Program-made: the position numbers and the translations under genes
The notes under the pieces: model-generated
Told to the model about the DNA's origin: nothing
What the model saw: only the letters and a program-made list of their open reading frames with translations
Databases searched by the model: none
Shown here: one piece after another, positions 1 through 12,102 of the stretch
How positions within the stretch are numbered: the first letter of the stretch is position 1
Layout of the letters: every line of letters begins with the position of its first letter
NCBI GenBank assembly: GCA_024699855.1
Contig: JAMPIQ010000002.1
Span: 14,012,001 to 14,076,000 of the forward strand
Reading direction: 5' to 3'
DNA from: Aphelenchoides besseyi
Lineage: Eukaryota > Nematoda > Chromadorea > Rhabditida > Aphelenchoididae
DNA: 64,000 nucleotides

Positions 1-34
1 TGTGAGAAATGAGTCAAAATTAAACAACGTTTAG

Positions 35-2372
35 TGACGAGACCTACTTATCCGACGAATTCGATTCCTGTGAACTTTTGGATCTGACAACTGATAAGCA
101 ATGGTCGACGTTGGATGAACTAACGAATGAACATCTGGAGATCTTGGATCGCACAATCGATTTCATAAGTGATAGCAACACGGACGAAGAGACCTTTACG
201 TTCAGCTTGAAATTCATCGCAATGGCTATAGAAAGATGGTTTGTTTGTTGACACTGCACGGATTTTGAAAAAATGTTTAGCGTGATTTTTGCCGGTGTTT
301 ATCTCAATCGCATTGATCTCAAGTTCATCGAGCAGCTACTACATAGCTATTACAAATGGAATGTCGCTGATATTCTTACGATAATCATTGCAATCTGTGA
401 TGCTGCAGAAGACGAAAAAGAAGAAATTGAAACACGACAAGTGAGTTATCTATATTGAATGCTATTTCATGTCATTTAAGATGCTTTCCACCGAACCTTT
501 TGTTGACTTCTTCTACACGTCAGTTTACATGCAACGATCGAATAATGATTCCAAATTGAAAATACTTCTTTCTCGCGTGTTGACCATCCGAACTGTTGAT
601 CTGCTCGATTGTCTCAGTTTTACACCAGCAGAAGCCCAAATAGACGAATTGAGAGTAAACAAACCAAATCGTTCTTGTAGACATTTGATTTCCAGACAAT
701 TGCTGAGACCATCTTCAATCGAACACTTTCGAATCTCAACGATCTGCTTCCCCGGTTGCCATCTGGATCATTTGGTTTTGACCAATTTTCTCAGACTCTT
801 GAGAATCCAAGCAACTGCCCGTTGATTGAAGTAAGATATTCAAGCTGAACATATTTATTATCATGTTTTTTAGCTTGTTAAAAACGACGAACTGACAACA
901 GAGCATTTCCTTAATGTGTACTTTAGTTTATTGGACCATTTGCTTGGACTGATGTTGCCGTTGGTGTTCACTCAAGGTTTATACTAAACTGTCATGTTAT
1001 TTAATATCCAAGTTATTTAGTTCTTGATAGCTCTTCATCGCAAAGCGAATTATGGCCGACAAAATACGTGTGTTACGAAGAAGAAGAACGTTGCAGTGAG
1101 ATAAGATCGGATCAGTATTCTGTCGGTTACAACCTGCTGCCTAAATCTGCAAAACGTAAATCCCATATTTCAAAGTCTTCAAACGAAGTCGACGAACTTT
1201 ACAATCCGCTATTGATATGCGAGAACCACGCGATATCGAGAATGCATCAAGTGTTATGCTCACTATTCCGAGATATGTGGATGCTTCCAACTTTACAGAC
1301 TCAAGAACCGAACCGAAGAGTTCAAATGGTAGGCTGATACGATCTAATGGTTATCTGTTATTTCACATTTCAGATCGTCATTTATTTGTCTCGAATTCTC
1401 GAGTCTTCTTGCATTGTCAAACCATTGAATTTACATCATTGGCTTGAGCAATTAGTAAACTCCCATCAAATACACGACTTGTATCAACGACCGTTAAACA
1501 CTGAACAAATTCAAGAACATGAAGAGGACCACGAAGTTCAATGGAAAGAGTAAGATGTCGTTTGCCATCATCCCATTTACCTCACAATTTAGAATCATGA
1601 GGCAAAAAGTTGTGTATCGAATGGAGGATCTACTGTGGGATCAGTTGATTCTGCGTATGCAAAACGGCTACGTTTTCAACAAGTTCGTTTTCACCGAAAA
1701 AAACAGGAAGCTTATTACGAGAATGGGAACTCGGAAATTGGAGTTGGATGACAACGAGACGTTTTTCACACTCCACGATGAAGACGAAGATGAGAATGCA
1801 CCTCCAAAAGAAAGTATGTCCTCAACAGTAAAAAGATTGTATGTACATTTCGTTTTAGTTCACAGTGGCGAGATACACAAGATAATTGAAGGCCCGGAAT
1901 ACGAAGAAAAATGTCGTAACACATTCTTCTCGCCAACAAAGTCAACGAAAACCAAATTCTTACACAAACTTAAGACTCTTGGTCGGCATCAAAAGATCGA
2001 ATTCGAACCAATATCGTTCATTCCGCGCGGCATAATTGTACAAACAAACGATCTAGAAGAATACGAGATTCTCGAACGAACTTCTGAAGAGTGTTTAGAC
2101 GAATTTCTTGAAGGTCTAAGATTCTTGAAAAACAAAATTTTTCCAAAAATCGAAGTAAGCTACCATCAAACGAAGTCACTATCTTACGGTCTATTTAGCT
2201 CGACATGCTTGTTGAATTGGAGCTGAACGTGCGAGCTACAACATTGCAATACATCGACGAATCAACGAATGGAACCATCAACGAAAATCCATTGCCTTCT
2301 CTACCGGATCCGACAATTTACAATGCACATTGGTTTTACAATCTGAGTGTTTCGGACGATCTCAAATTCTAA
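35..2372 (+). CDS. Unrecognised multi-exon protein (5' part may lie outside the window)
   Basis: I do not recognise this family. About ten exons can be chained in frame: 35-238, 281-440, 481-654, 696-830, 874-976, 1021-1328, 1374-1549, 1593-1813, 1859-2154 and 2199-2372, with GT...AG introns of about 40-45 nt. The result is roughly 650 residues ending at a TAA. The N-terminal two thirds look alpha-helical and solenoid-like, with hydrophobic runs such as LLDHLLGLMLPLVF near 920-960. The C-terminal third has acidic stretches and a segment with VVYRMEDLLWDQLILRMQ. No signal peptide or membrane segment is evident. The first exon is preceded by an acceptor-like TTTAG, so the true start is probably upstream of the window. 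Consistent phase across all introns is the main reason to believe the gene. Confidence 0.7.
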
Positions 2373-2636
2373 TCTTTCAACAATGAACCTCAATTGTGAT
2401 TTAAAAGTACGCATAAATTTATTTGCATTTTAGAATCAAACGTTGAGGACTAAGACACTGTTGTTAGCGCTTAACTTAAGGCGGTAATAATTTGGGAAGT
2501 TATGTAAAAAGAGTTTGACTAAGCAAGAGTGGGGATGATTTACAATAGATTGAAGAGTGGATGAGTAAAAAAAGCAAATTTACGTGCACGAATCCAACCC
2601 GTTACATGTTTGTTGTCTTTGAGAATCTGCGTTTTT

Positions 2637-3863
2637 TCACAAGTCGTCCAATTCGATAAAGTTTTCGGGCAACGGTTCAGCGGTACCACGACTTTCGACT
2701 ATTGCAGCACTTTGTTTTGCCAACTGAAAGTCACAAACATTCGAAACAAATAGAATCAATCGAACATACATTTTGCTTTTTCGTTTGCAATAATACCATA
2801 CACTCATGAGCTTTCTCCAACAAAGCTTTGTCCAATCGACCTTCGATCTTCAGAAAGGATTCGAACTGCTGTAGATCTTGCCGAAGTTTCTTGAGTTGTT
2901 CTTTCTCCTGTCTGACTCTACAAAACAAATGCTAATGAAAGAAATGATGAACGTACTTTTCAGTGTAACTACTAACAATCAAATAAGCTTCTCTGGTCTT
3001 CATAAGCTGAGTTTGTGCTTCTTCCAGGGTTTTCGGACAAATAGACTTTTTATCAGCGATAGTCTCGGGATAAGTTGCAATGAGCTTCCTATAATTTAAA
3101 CGTGTTACTATCGAATATGCTCAGTAAACTACCTGGTGGCCGAATCGGTTGACGGTGGAGTGGAAAGCTCTTGAATGCTATCCAAAATCGATTTTCCGAT
3201 TTTTGTCCTTATCTTTTCCCTTTCCGTTGCATCACCTTCGTACTAAATCAAGCACAATACTATTGAATGTCATTTTTGAAAAGAACTTACATCTTCGAGT
3301 AATTTCGTATTGTCATTTGTTTTTTTGATCTTTACACCAAAGGCCGATTGAAGTTCGGCTACTTGTTGAGGCTTGTAGATTTTGCGTTCACCGAGAATTT
3401 TGATCACTCGTTCAACGGAAACAACGCCCTTAGGTGACAATTTGTCTTTATGCCTTCCAAGATATCTAAATTCAAACAGAAATTTAAAGTCGAATGTCAA
3501 GAAAATACGTGAGTGCAGTTTTCAAACCGCTGAAGAACTCATCCACGATCTTTGGTCTACCATCCTTACGTGCATTCTGAACTACATCGTTGGCCAAATA
3601 CATCATCGCCAGATACCAATCGCTTTTCGCTTTATGATTGCAAACCTCCTGAAGAGAACAAAACTCAATAACAAATTCAAGAATGTGATGTTGTAGAACT
3701 AATTGGAATAAACACTCACCTCTGCCCAAATCTTCGATGTGAGTTGAACATTTTCGTGATGATGCGTGATCCACATAGACATCGTTTGGATAGAGTTCGT
3801 CGACGAGTTCAATTGTCGCAGTCTCGTTTTCACAACTTTTGGATCCAAAGCCGGATCGTCCAT
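2637..3863 (-). CDS. RPRD1: RPRD1-type CTD-interacting domain protein
   Basis: This is a regulator of RNA polymerase II CTD phosphorylation, similar to RPRD1A/B (CREPT) and yeast Rtt103. The N-terminal exons encode the CID fold: the start is at 3863 (MDDPALDPK), followed by a segment with WITHHHENVQLTSKIW and the hallmark MYLANDVVQNARK helix near 3575-3600. The following exons (down to 2637) are charged and helical and match the C-terminal coiled-coil CREPT region. The stop is TGA at 2637-2639 after a D/E-rich tail. Introns are about 45-60 nt. The family acts in the nucleus on Ser2/Ser5-phosphorylated CTD repeats. It is divergently arranged with LAMTOR5, and the two start codons are about 260 bp apart. 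I am confident of the family but cannot separate 1A from 1B. Confidence 0.88.
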
Positions 3864-4124
3864 TTTCAACGTCCTTCTTTTAGTTCATGTCAACGTTAAA
3901 TTGTATGGTGAGAAGTCTGTTTACCGAAAAAAGTTTGTTCATTGTGAATTTTAGCTCAAATACATGCGTTGAAACTCAGATCGAATGGTTCGAATCGATG
4001 GCCGTTTTTCGCGTGCTCTTTCGTTGAACGTTCATCACAACAATCAGAAGTGATTGTTCATGTGGTATGAAGCTTTGAGTTCCCACAAACCTAATAGTCG
4101 TCCATCGAATTCTATTGCAGTAAA
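3864..4124. promoter_or_regulatory. Short divergent intergenic region shared by RPRD1 and LAMTOR5
   Basis: Only 261 bp separate the two start codons, so both promoters and 5' UTRs must lie here. Just before the LAMTOR5 ATG the sequence TTCTATTGCAG|TAAA looks like a splice acceptor, which could be a cis 5'UTR intron or a spliced-leader trans-splice site. No further motif could be assigned. Confidence 0.5.
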
Positions 4125-4497
4125 ATGAGTACGGAAAACGGATCGTTAGAATCGAATTTGGAGAAAGTCACCAGTTCGGTGTAAGTTGTTTTTCCGTCGA
4201 TTTTGTTTCATTTCGTTTAGAATGCAAACAGACGACGTTCGAGGAGTTGTCTGCTGCAACAACCGTGGCGACTTGTACAGTTCACGTGGAACGATGAACG
4301 ACGAGAGTGCGGCGATCATCTCCCACCTCAGTGCGCTGGTCGGTGAAATCGAAGCCGAGAATCCGGTGATTCAATTGGAAGGTTCGAAGTCGCGAGTTCT
4401 CATTCATAAGCGTGGAGAAGTGATCGTCGGTGTTCACAAGGAAATCACTCCAGCGACCGCAATGGACCTCTCACTCAACGGCGAATCACCGTCGTAG
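4125..4497 (+). CDS. LAMTOR5: Ragulator complex subunit LAMTOR5 (HBXIP-like)
   Basis: This is a roadblock-fold subunit of the Ragulator complex, which anchors Rag GTPases and mTORC1 at the lysosome. There are two exons (4125-4180 and 4221-4497) joined through a 40-nt intron, giving about 110 residues. The core reads VRGVVCCNNRGDLYSSRGTM, then SAAIISHLSALVGEIE, then a C-terminal strand IHKRGEVIVGVHKE. This parallels the human protein motif by motif (GVLCTDSQG, RGTLSDE, VISVLAQ, IQKHDGITVAVHK). A short Ser/Gly-rich tail follows. An AATAAA polyadenylation signal lies near 4577. The protein is slightly longer than the 91-residue human form because of N- and C-terminal extensions. Confidence 0.9.
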
Positions 4498-5085
4498 GTC
4501 CTCTTCCACTATCACTTGTCAATATCACTGTTGTTCGTATATTTCTATGCCAATTCGTGTATGAATTCAATCGTACAATAAACCTCACGAGACTTCAAAT
4601 AATCTTTTTGGTTGTCAGAATCGATCAGCGGCTCTCAAGAAACGATCTAATAACAAGAATGACCTCTAGACTTCGGCGTACAGTCCACCAACGAGCGCAA
4701 CGAGAACGTTGAGATTTTAGGAGCTGCGTGTGGTCTGAAAAGCCGAACGGGAAATTTTCTTGAGAAACTCGAAATCGGTGGAAATTTCGTTGGAAAATTT
4801 CCGCAACTTTCTGATGCCGAATCGCCAAGCGGTTACTAGCGAGTGCGAAATGAACGTTCGTTTGATTCGAAATGACGATGTGGATTTTTGCGATCTTATT
4901 CTCGTAATCACCGTTGAAACGACGACTTTTCGACCACACGCGACGCCTAAAAACGTCGTCGCTGAGTTTACCATCGATTCTGTGAGGCGATTCGATGGCG
5001 CGTTGAGTCGGGCGAATTTCCACTTTTTTCTTCATTTCTGTACTGTTAATCGGAGGTCGATTTGCTCGAATTCGATTGTGTCCAG
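4498..5085. other. Intergenic / UTR
   Basis: It holds the LAMTOR5 3' end with AATAAA near 4577 and the putative 5' UTR of the next gene. Long open frames occur on both strands (for example minus 4625-5191), but none shows family similarity and the minus frame overlaps the next gene antisense. I see no supported gene. Confidence 0.4.
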
Positions 5086-7318
5086 ATGGTAAGATCGAAC
5101 TGTGTGGTCCGTTCAAATTCACTTCAGTTGCCGCGTAAGAATTTGAGTCGTGGAGAGAAGCCGAACAATCAGAAGACGCGGAAGAAGACACCGAAATTTC
5201 AAGCTCGTTCAGCCGCGACTGTTAGCCGCGACGTTGAAATGACGTCGACGGAAGTGGAACCAGTGAATGTGCCTCAACCACAAACGAGTGTCGAGTCGAA
5301 CGAAAAAGGTTTGGAGTTTTTGATTTCGTTTCTGTTATTCCTCACTTCAGATTTGCCTCCGAAGTTGAAGGTTGTGAAGCAGCGGAATTTGGTTGCGAGT
5401 GCTAACGGAAAGAATACCACAGGTTTCGTGCCCAACTGGTACACTCACACCCAACGAGATCCGAGTTTCGTATCGCTCTCGACCAACTATCCAACCGAGC
5501 AGAGTTTGGAGAACTACTTCTATCACGGAGAACCGGAAGTGGAGCGTTTGAACAAGTTCTTCGGACATTTCAAGCGCTCCGATGAAGTGATTCGACAGGA
5601 AGTAGAGACTCACAAAAGGATCTACGATGATCTCATGTTATCTCAACGTCTTTTCAACGAACTCTCAGCGAACGATGGACGAATGCAAGCCATGGGTTTT
5701 TTGGCGGATCTCATCGGTTGGCGTAAACTACCGGCCGAACTTGTACGTCGATCTTACAACGACGATACGAAACAAGCCTTCGAAACGGCTGAAATGGATG
5801 TCTCCGAAATTCAACGTAGAATTCTTTACCATCCCGTCGACTATTTCGATCAATACGATATCGAACAAGCGCCCGGGTTGTCGATTTTGCACGGATTCCA
5901 GAAAACTCCCTATGCTGCTAAAACGCCATCCATTTCCTGTTGTATTTTTACTCGACATCGTAACAAACGTATCAGTCGTTGTCTACGCGAACCGGTCAAA
6001 GCCTTCACAGCTCGTTTATGTGATAAGGTGGCCAAGAAAAAGTTCCCGTATTGTTGGGACTATAGAGTTAGTTTCTGTCTACGAATACGATTACGTTTAT
6101 TGACGTTTTTAGATCGCCGTTCCAGCAATCTGTGCATTTCATTTCAACGTGATCGAGAAAGAACCACAAATCACGAACAACAATCCGTTCTTTAGTCGAG
6201 CTCTTGGTGTTCACGAAACTGTTGACTACGTGAGATTCGAACAAAATTCGCAGTACGAACAGTTGGGTCGATACATAAACGAGTCTATTGATGTGCAAAA
6301 ACGCGAGCACATGGAACGCATGAACTTCTCCACACGATTTGAACGCTATTTCCAAGTGAGTCAAAACATTTATTCTTTCAACTGAATACGATTTAGCCAC
6401 CGAAGTCGATGGCCTTGATGGAAGACATACTGACGCGAGAATTTGTAAACTACGATATCAACGGAAAGACATTGGAAGAGATCAATGCGGAAATTGAACG
6501 CATAGCCGAAGCAAGACGAAAAATTCACGATATTTTGGCCGGCGAACAAAAAACTGCTAATGCACGACGATCGTGGACGACTGTTAACGAATCGCCGACC
6601 ACATCGAAGTTGAGACAACTCGCTTCGCGTGGAGCTTGGGCACCGGTCCATAACAGTTACATTGAGGAAAATGTTGCTGAGAACTTAACCGAGGACGAGC
6701 GGCTGTTGTACAAAGCCATTGAACTGGGCATTTTACCCGTACACAAAACTCAAGCAGCCGAACGAGAAGACCGACTCCAAAACTTACTGGACATTCCGGG
6801 ATATGACGACCTGACTTGCGATATGCTTCGAGTGTATGGACCAACAGAGAACGGACAACTTGAAGCTCCGTATCTCAATTTCGAATCCTTGCCGGCTGCC
6901 ACACTTCGTCGAATCAAAAAGTTCCACAAGCTGCCCAATCGATCAGGAGCTACGTCCAAAGCGGTGGTAAGTTGTTTCAAATCACATCATTCGAGATTGT
7001 TGAATTTAGCTATTGGACGGACTGAACGATTATTTTGCAAACAAAACTGTCGACGAGAATCAGATCATCAACGAGTTCATGGACGGACTCAAATCCCGCG
7101 ATTTTGAGGACACCGATGAACTGAAAAGCAAGAAGTTGCGAATGGACAAGACCGCCAAACGAAAAACTCGTGAACTCAAAAAACCAAACAATGATGTGTC
7201 AGATATTTACGCAAACGTTATGAACGATCCGTCCTCAATGTCTCGCTCTCTCGACTCTCCACTTATTGGTCTTTCAAAATCAGTTGCGACCGTTAGTTCC
7301 CTTGATACAGCGACCTAG
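5086..7318 (+). CDS. Unrecognised protein of about 680 residues
   Basis: I do not recognise this gene. Exons 5086-5308, 5351-6066, 6113-6355, 6397-6966 and 7010-7318 join in frame across introns of 42-46 nt. The ATG at 5086 follows an acceptor-like GTGTCCAG. The N-terminus is basic (Lys/Arg-rich, likely nucleic-acid binding or nuclear targeting). The body is mixed and conserved-looking, with aromatic motifs such as GFVPNWYTHTQRDPSF and FPYCWDYR. The second half is helical (EEINAEIERIAEARRKIHDI) with a Lys-rich tail and Ser-rich C-terminus. No transmembrane segment or signal peptide is present. Between about 5900 and 6060 an alternative frame is also open, so that stretch is less certain. It is probably a nuclear protein, by composition only. 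Confidence 0.65.
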
Positions 7319-7727
7319 TATGCTAACTGCAATAATAAGTACTACGATTTGATACTCAAGAAGTGTGTTTTTATCTGCTGAACATTTACATTCATCTTCT
7401 AATTCAAGCCTTTTGATCTGTTCGCATTTCTCGTCTCTCACTAACTACCGATCTATATTGTATTGGCAGCTTATTGTCGTAAATCAAATGAAAATCGTTT
7501 TTAATTTCGACCAAAATGCATTCTGTGGTAACGAGAATAAGTCGATACTGCGAGCTTACCACGGCGATTCTGGTATCCCGTTGACATGAGTGAGCGGAGG
7601 CGGTGGGCGGTGACGAGCTCTTCGAATGAGAAGTTGCTGGCGTTGTTGCGGGTTTTCCAAGTCGTGCGGAGTGGATAGATGTATTCAACTAGTACGATTT
7701 TACCTTCGCTTCACAAACGCATTCTCG
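7319..7727. other. Intergenic
   Basis: This is a 3' UTR and 5' leader between two plus-strand genes. A small open frame on each strand shows no recognisable domain. Confidence 0.4.
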
Positions 7728-9620
7728 ATGGACAATCTTGAGCCGATGAACGTTGGGATCGATTTTCTCGAAGTTATGGAATCGCTGCCGAAAGAAGATC
7801 AATACAAACTCCTGTGTGCGGATCAAAACATTATCGATTCAACCGACTTCCAGATTCTTCAGCTAAAACGCGCTCTGAAGAGGAATGGAAATGGTCAAAT
7901 TATTGTGGACAACATCTCTGAAGGCTCGAGCATCTCGAATACGAACAGCAGTTCGGATTTCAATCTGAGAATCGAAGATAATGAAGTTCCTGCTAAACGT
8001 GCACGTGTTGAAGACGAGCCGCGAGCTTTGGTGCAACAAAAAAGACCATCAAAAAGTCGAGCTTGTAAACAGGATCTCAAAGACAGCGCTGAAGACGATA
8101 ATGAAGATCGGTGTGAATATTGCAATGTAAGTTCTGCTTTCGAGTTTGTTTATTCGTTCAATTGTTTAAGGAAAAGGGTTTTTTAATATGTTGCGATAAC
8201 TGTCCAGCTGCTTTTCATCGAAAATGTCATCCGCCAACAATCCAAAAGATTCCGGAAGGCAAATTCGAATGCTATCGATGCTCGTGGAATCGTTTCTACG
8301 AACATAATCCGATTCATTTGGAGTCTTCGAAGTGTGCGGTCAGACATGAAAGCATTGAGTTGAAATGATCGTGAAGTTTCAGAATAATGGTGAAATCGAT
8401 CTCACTACCGCCAAACGTTCCTATCAATCCAAATTGTTGTTGCAATTCATACGAACCTCAAAAGTGATTTCCTTCAATTTGCCAAAAGAACTGAAGAAAC
8501 ATATCCCAGCGATTCCCTCCATTCTGCCCAACGATGAGCCCAATACAAAAGGAAAACGTAAAGTGAACAAAACCAAAAACTGTTATGTTTGTCAGGGGTT
8601 AGTGAAAACATTTTTCGCACAAGTCTCCAACTTTTTTAGACTCATCGAAACTCGAGATGTAAATCGATGTTATTTCTGTAGCAATGTCGTCCATTTGGAT
8701 TGCGATCCGCAGCCCAGTTGCTCCACCAAATTTTATGTTTGGCGTTGTCCGATGCATTTGGAGAATTACTTGGTATTGAAAGAGTTTGTCACTTGTAACA
8801 GTTTGTATTTAGGATACTTACTTTCTGACTTCAACGAGCGTTTATACACGAATCAACATTTGGAAAGAATTCGCTCGACAACCGTTAGATTTCGCCGAAG
8901 TTGAGCGCAAGTTCATTCAACGACTAAGTGAAGAAGCGTTGGCGAAGGATTTCGACGACGCTGCTGACGGTCTACGAGCGTTGAAATATAATTTTCGACG
9001 TGATGATTTATTGCCGAACGTGAACAAAGGACAGAATGTGGACTATACGGGTGTTGAGAAACGAATGGTGCCGGTAACCTTAAAAATGTTATTCAACGGT
9101 AAGTAAATGATCAGTTCGTTGTGAAATCTTGGTGTTCAGATCTCTTTCGTGAACCATCGGCTGTTGCTGCATTTTTTCCGGCTTTTAAGACCTCAACACC
9201 GCCGTTACTTTACGATCGACGACGTCCGATTTCGTTTGGAACCTCCAACAAGTGCTCCATGAATTTGTCTCAATTTTTGTTCAACTGTTCAAACATGAGT
9301 TCCGTACAACTCGAAGTGTACAACAAGGTAAATTGCTCTCAAATTCATAGTCGATGACTCAATTACAGCAAGGAATAGACTATTTACGACATGGCAACTC
9401 GAATGTTGGATATACGTCGGTGAATGGAAAGATATTTCTAATGGAAAGACCACGAAAATTCACCGAAATTTGTCAGTGTATTAGTAGCGATCGAACTCGA
9501 GTTCGTCAACAACAAGTTCGCAATCATGTTGCCGTATTTCCGGACAAAATCTACACGATTCAAATGGGATGTGCAGTTTTCTACATGATCTTCAATCCAA
9601 TTTTAAGATATAGATCTTGA
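7728..9620 (+). CDS. PHF12: PHF12/Pf1-like double PHD-finger protein
   Basis: This is probably a chromatin adaptor of the Sin3/HDAC type. Exons are 7728-8126, 8171-8338, 8383-8597, 8640-8772, 8813-9098, 9140-9327 and 9369-9620. After an acidic, KR-containing N-terminus comes PHD1 (CEYC...ICCDNCPAAFHRKC...CYRC), split by an intron. A spacer ending NKTKNCYVCQG leads into PHD2 (CYFCSNVVHLDCDPQP...WRCPMHLENY). The CPMHLENY end resembles CPNHIEHVV of human PHF12. A middle region matches the part that follows PHD2 in PHF12. The last exons (GNSNVGYTSVNGKIF, YTIQMGCAVFYMIF) are where PHF12 carries an FHA domain and look like a divergent one. The exon 2/3 boundary is the least certain. C. elegans has related AT-hook/PHD proteins. 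Confidence 0.75.
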
Positions 9621-10405
9621 GAAAAAAACGGGAAACTCGTCAGTGCTTTAAAGTTTGTCTAACCGTTTCTTCAAGTATCATTTTTCTATTCGTGTACACT
9701 AACTTTAGCTTTTTTGTTGATCAGTTTTACTACGGGTACTTGACACGTATACGAGTAACAAAGTTTTTTGAGCCCAGCTTATGTAGTAGCCTTTTTATTT
9801 CGTGTATTTACTTGAATTCAATGAGAATGTTGAATAAACTCGTACAATCTGATGACTCTTCATAGCACTCTTTGTGGTCGACTAATGTCCCTGACTACTT
9901 TCACTCTTCGAACCTCAAATCAACAATCTATTGTTTAGTGAAATTGCCAAAACTGAGTATTATACCGTCCAACAGAAACAACCATGAAAATTCAAGACAA
10001 CAACACGACTTAGATTTCGCTTAATGGACTAACTGTAAGTTCGAAAGGTTTCTCATCCATTTACAAAAGGAAGTAAAAAGATTCGAATTCCAAGCTTTTT
10101 GATGAACAGATCTAACGGAAATACGAATTTGAGGTCTTTAAATGTAAACAACAACGTGTACATTTTCGTTTCTATTCCCGAGTTGCAAAACCGCTGGTTG
10201 CTATGGAAGCGAATGTGATAAAATAGAAACGTGAAAACCACGGTCAATTTTTCTTTTGATGTTTAACTAACTGACCAAATTCTATGAATTTGATTTCGCC
10301 GACACAAACTTTAAGGTTCCTTGTATTTCAGTGACTATCGAGAGCTTAATGAAAGTTGTGTGTTAACACTCGAACAATTCAACTTTCTGTTTGATATCAC
10401 GGAAA
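9621..10405. other. Intergenic
   Basis: An AT-rich spacer between convergent-direction plus-strand genes. No domain-bearing frame or repeat was recognised. Confidence 0.4.
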
Positions 10406-11228
10406 ATGTCGGAGAAGTTGGTTTCCAATGCCGCTGGTTCGACCAAAACCGGAACCACGAACAATGAAGTGGTTAGCGAAGAAGAACTTCGTGGTCGTGA
10501 ATTCATTACTCCTGACGATGTTTTGAAGCTAAAGAGTATAACCAACGGTAAACACATACTGTTCTGTAGCAATATTTTTTGAATGAATTGTTTTGCAGAT
10601 TTCCTTTGCCGTGCCGAAGACAACATCTACGAGATCGAGTTTGTTCGCTTCAAAATCCGAGACATGGAAACGAACACAACGTTGTTCGAAATAAACAAAC
10701 CTACAGGTCGAGTCGAATCAGAATTTGTTTTGATATTTTAGTGTGTTTTAGAAGAAGAATTGGAAGAATTGGATTCACAAGAAGGTGACGAGGTCGAGGA
10801 AGAATCCGATGGAGACGATGCGGCACCGTTCTCGCCAAGATTCATTCGATACTACTTCAAACCTTCGTTTTTGCGATTGAAACACGTTGGTGCCACTATG
10901 GAGTTTGTTGTGGGCGATCAGCCGGTTAAGAAGTTTCGAATGATTGAGCGCCATTACTTCCGTGACAAGCTTCTTAAAAGCTTTGACTTCGAGTTTGGAT
11001 TCTGTGTACCCAAATCGCGAAACTCGTGTGAACACATTTATCATATTCCGAAGTTGACCGAAGAAATGAGTGAGTTTGCATTCGAATTCGTGTGAAATAC
11101 CGTGAATTTCAGTTGACAAGATGGTCGAGAACCCTTTCGAAACGCGTTCCGACAGCTTCTATTTTGTGGACGATCGTCTTATCATGCACAATAAGGCGGC
11201 TTATGCGTATGATGCTCGAGCGATTTGA
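10406..11228 (+). CDS. unc-119: UNC-119 lipid-binding trafficking protein
   Basis: This is a solubilising chaperone for N-myristoylated cargo, needed in nematodes for axon and cilium function. Exons are 10406-10547, 10599-10706, 10752-11069 and 11113-11228. The hydrophobic-pocket beta-sandwich (PDE6D/UNC119 fold) is clear: [83 protein letters not shown] and the near-invariant end [17 protein letters not shown]. An acidic insert ([18 protein letters not shown]) sits where vertebrate UNC119 has a short linker. The stop is TGA at 11226. A polyadenylation-like AATAAA lies near 11627. The length of about 227 residues is normal for the family. Confidence 0.95.
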
Positions 11229-12102
11229 ATTTCCTTTCAATTAGTCTTCAGTTCATTAACTCTATTTTCGTAGTGTGCTCTAAAATGTTTGCCATTTTTA
11301 TTGCAAAAAAGGGTCTTCAGTTTTTTAAACGTTCGCTTGCTCATCGGTTCGCTAAATCTACAGATGTCGTCTATTTCTGCAATAAGCTAAAGTTTAGTCT
11401 TAATAGCATCTGTACTTCTCTTCCACTAACTATTCCATAATTCGCGATTGCCATTTGAATGCTACTAAGCTCATAGTCAAGAAATTGGTGTCATCTCGTT
11501 CGAATATTCCATACGATTTTTGCATAACCATTTGATTGATACACTTTCCGAACAAATCTCGCCATTCAAATTAATCTCCACGATGTTTACGAGCTTGGTT
11601 TTGTCGTTTGAGTTTGTATAAAGTTCGAATAAACTTTTTCGAAAACAACTTCAGAAGTTTTGTTGTTTATGTTTCTACTGCGCAACACGATCTGAGCTGG
11701 TTAGTCACTCAGTCAGAATGCTTTCGACTTGTGCTACCACAGAGATGACAAACGTGACGCACGAGAGAGCCGGTTAGCATCGAAACCGATTAACATAAAC
11801 GCGTCGAACAGACACCGTGGATCAAATCGAAAGATTTCAACGTCCGTTTTGCCGAGCACTCCATTTTGGTAGTCGGAAGGTTCATTGACATTCAGCGTTT
11901 ACGCATTATTGCGCTTTGGTAGAGAGCGAAACGAATTGGTTGACGATCACTCGATGAGAAGCTCTTGATGTGGAAACCAGAGCAGAAGTTTTTGGTGTTA
12001 AATTTATGACCCACTAAACGACAATAACCCTCGGATTGTATGCTTTGATCTCTATTTTGTTGTCTTCAATGTTTTAATAGTTGTATTCGATTGCTTCGTA
12101 AA
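11229..12102. other. Intergenic, 3' UTR of UNC-119
   Basis: I see nothing besides the probable 3' UTR with AATAAA near 11627 and AT-rich spacer. Confidence 0.4.

Noticed and set aside
4625..5191. 188-codon open frame on the minus strand
   Set aside because: It overlaps the start of the plus-strand gene antisense, has no domain and no splice-joined neighbour. A chance frame is more likely.
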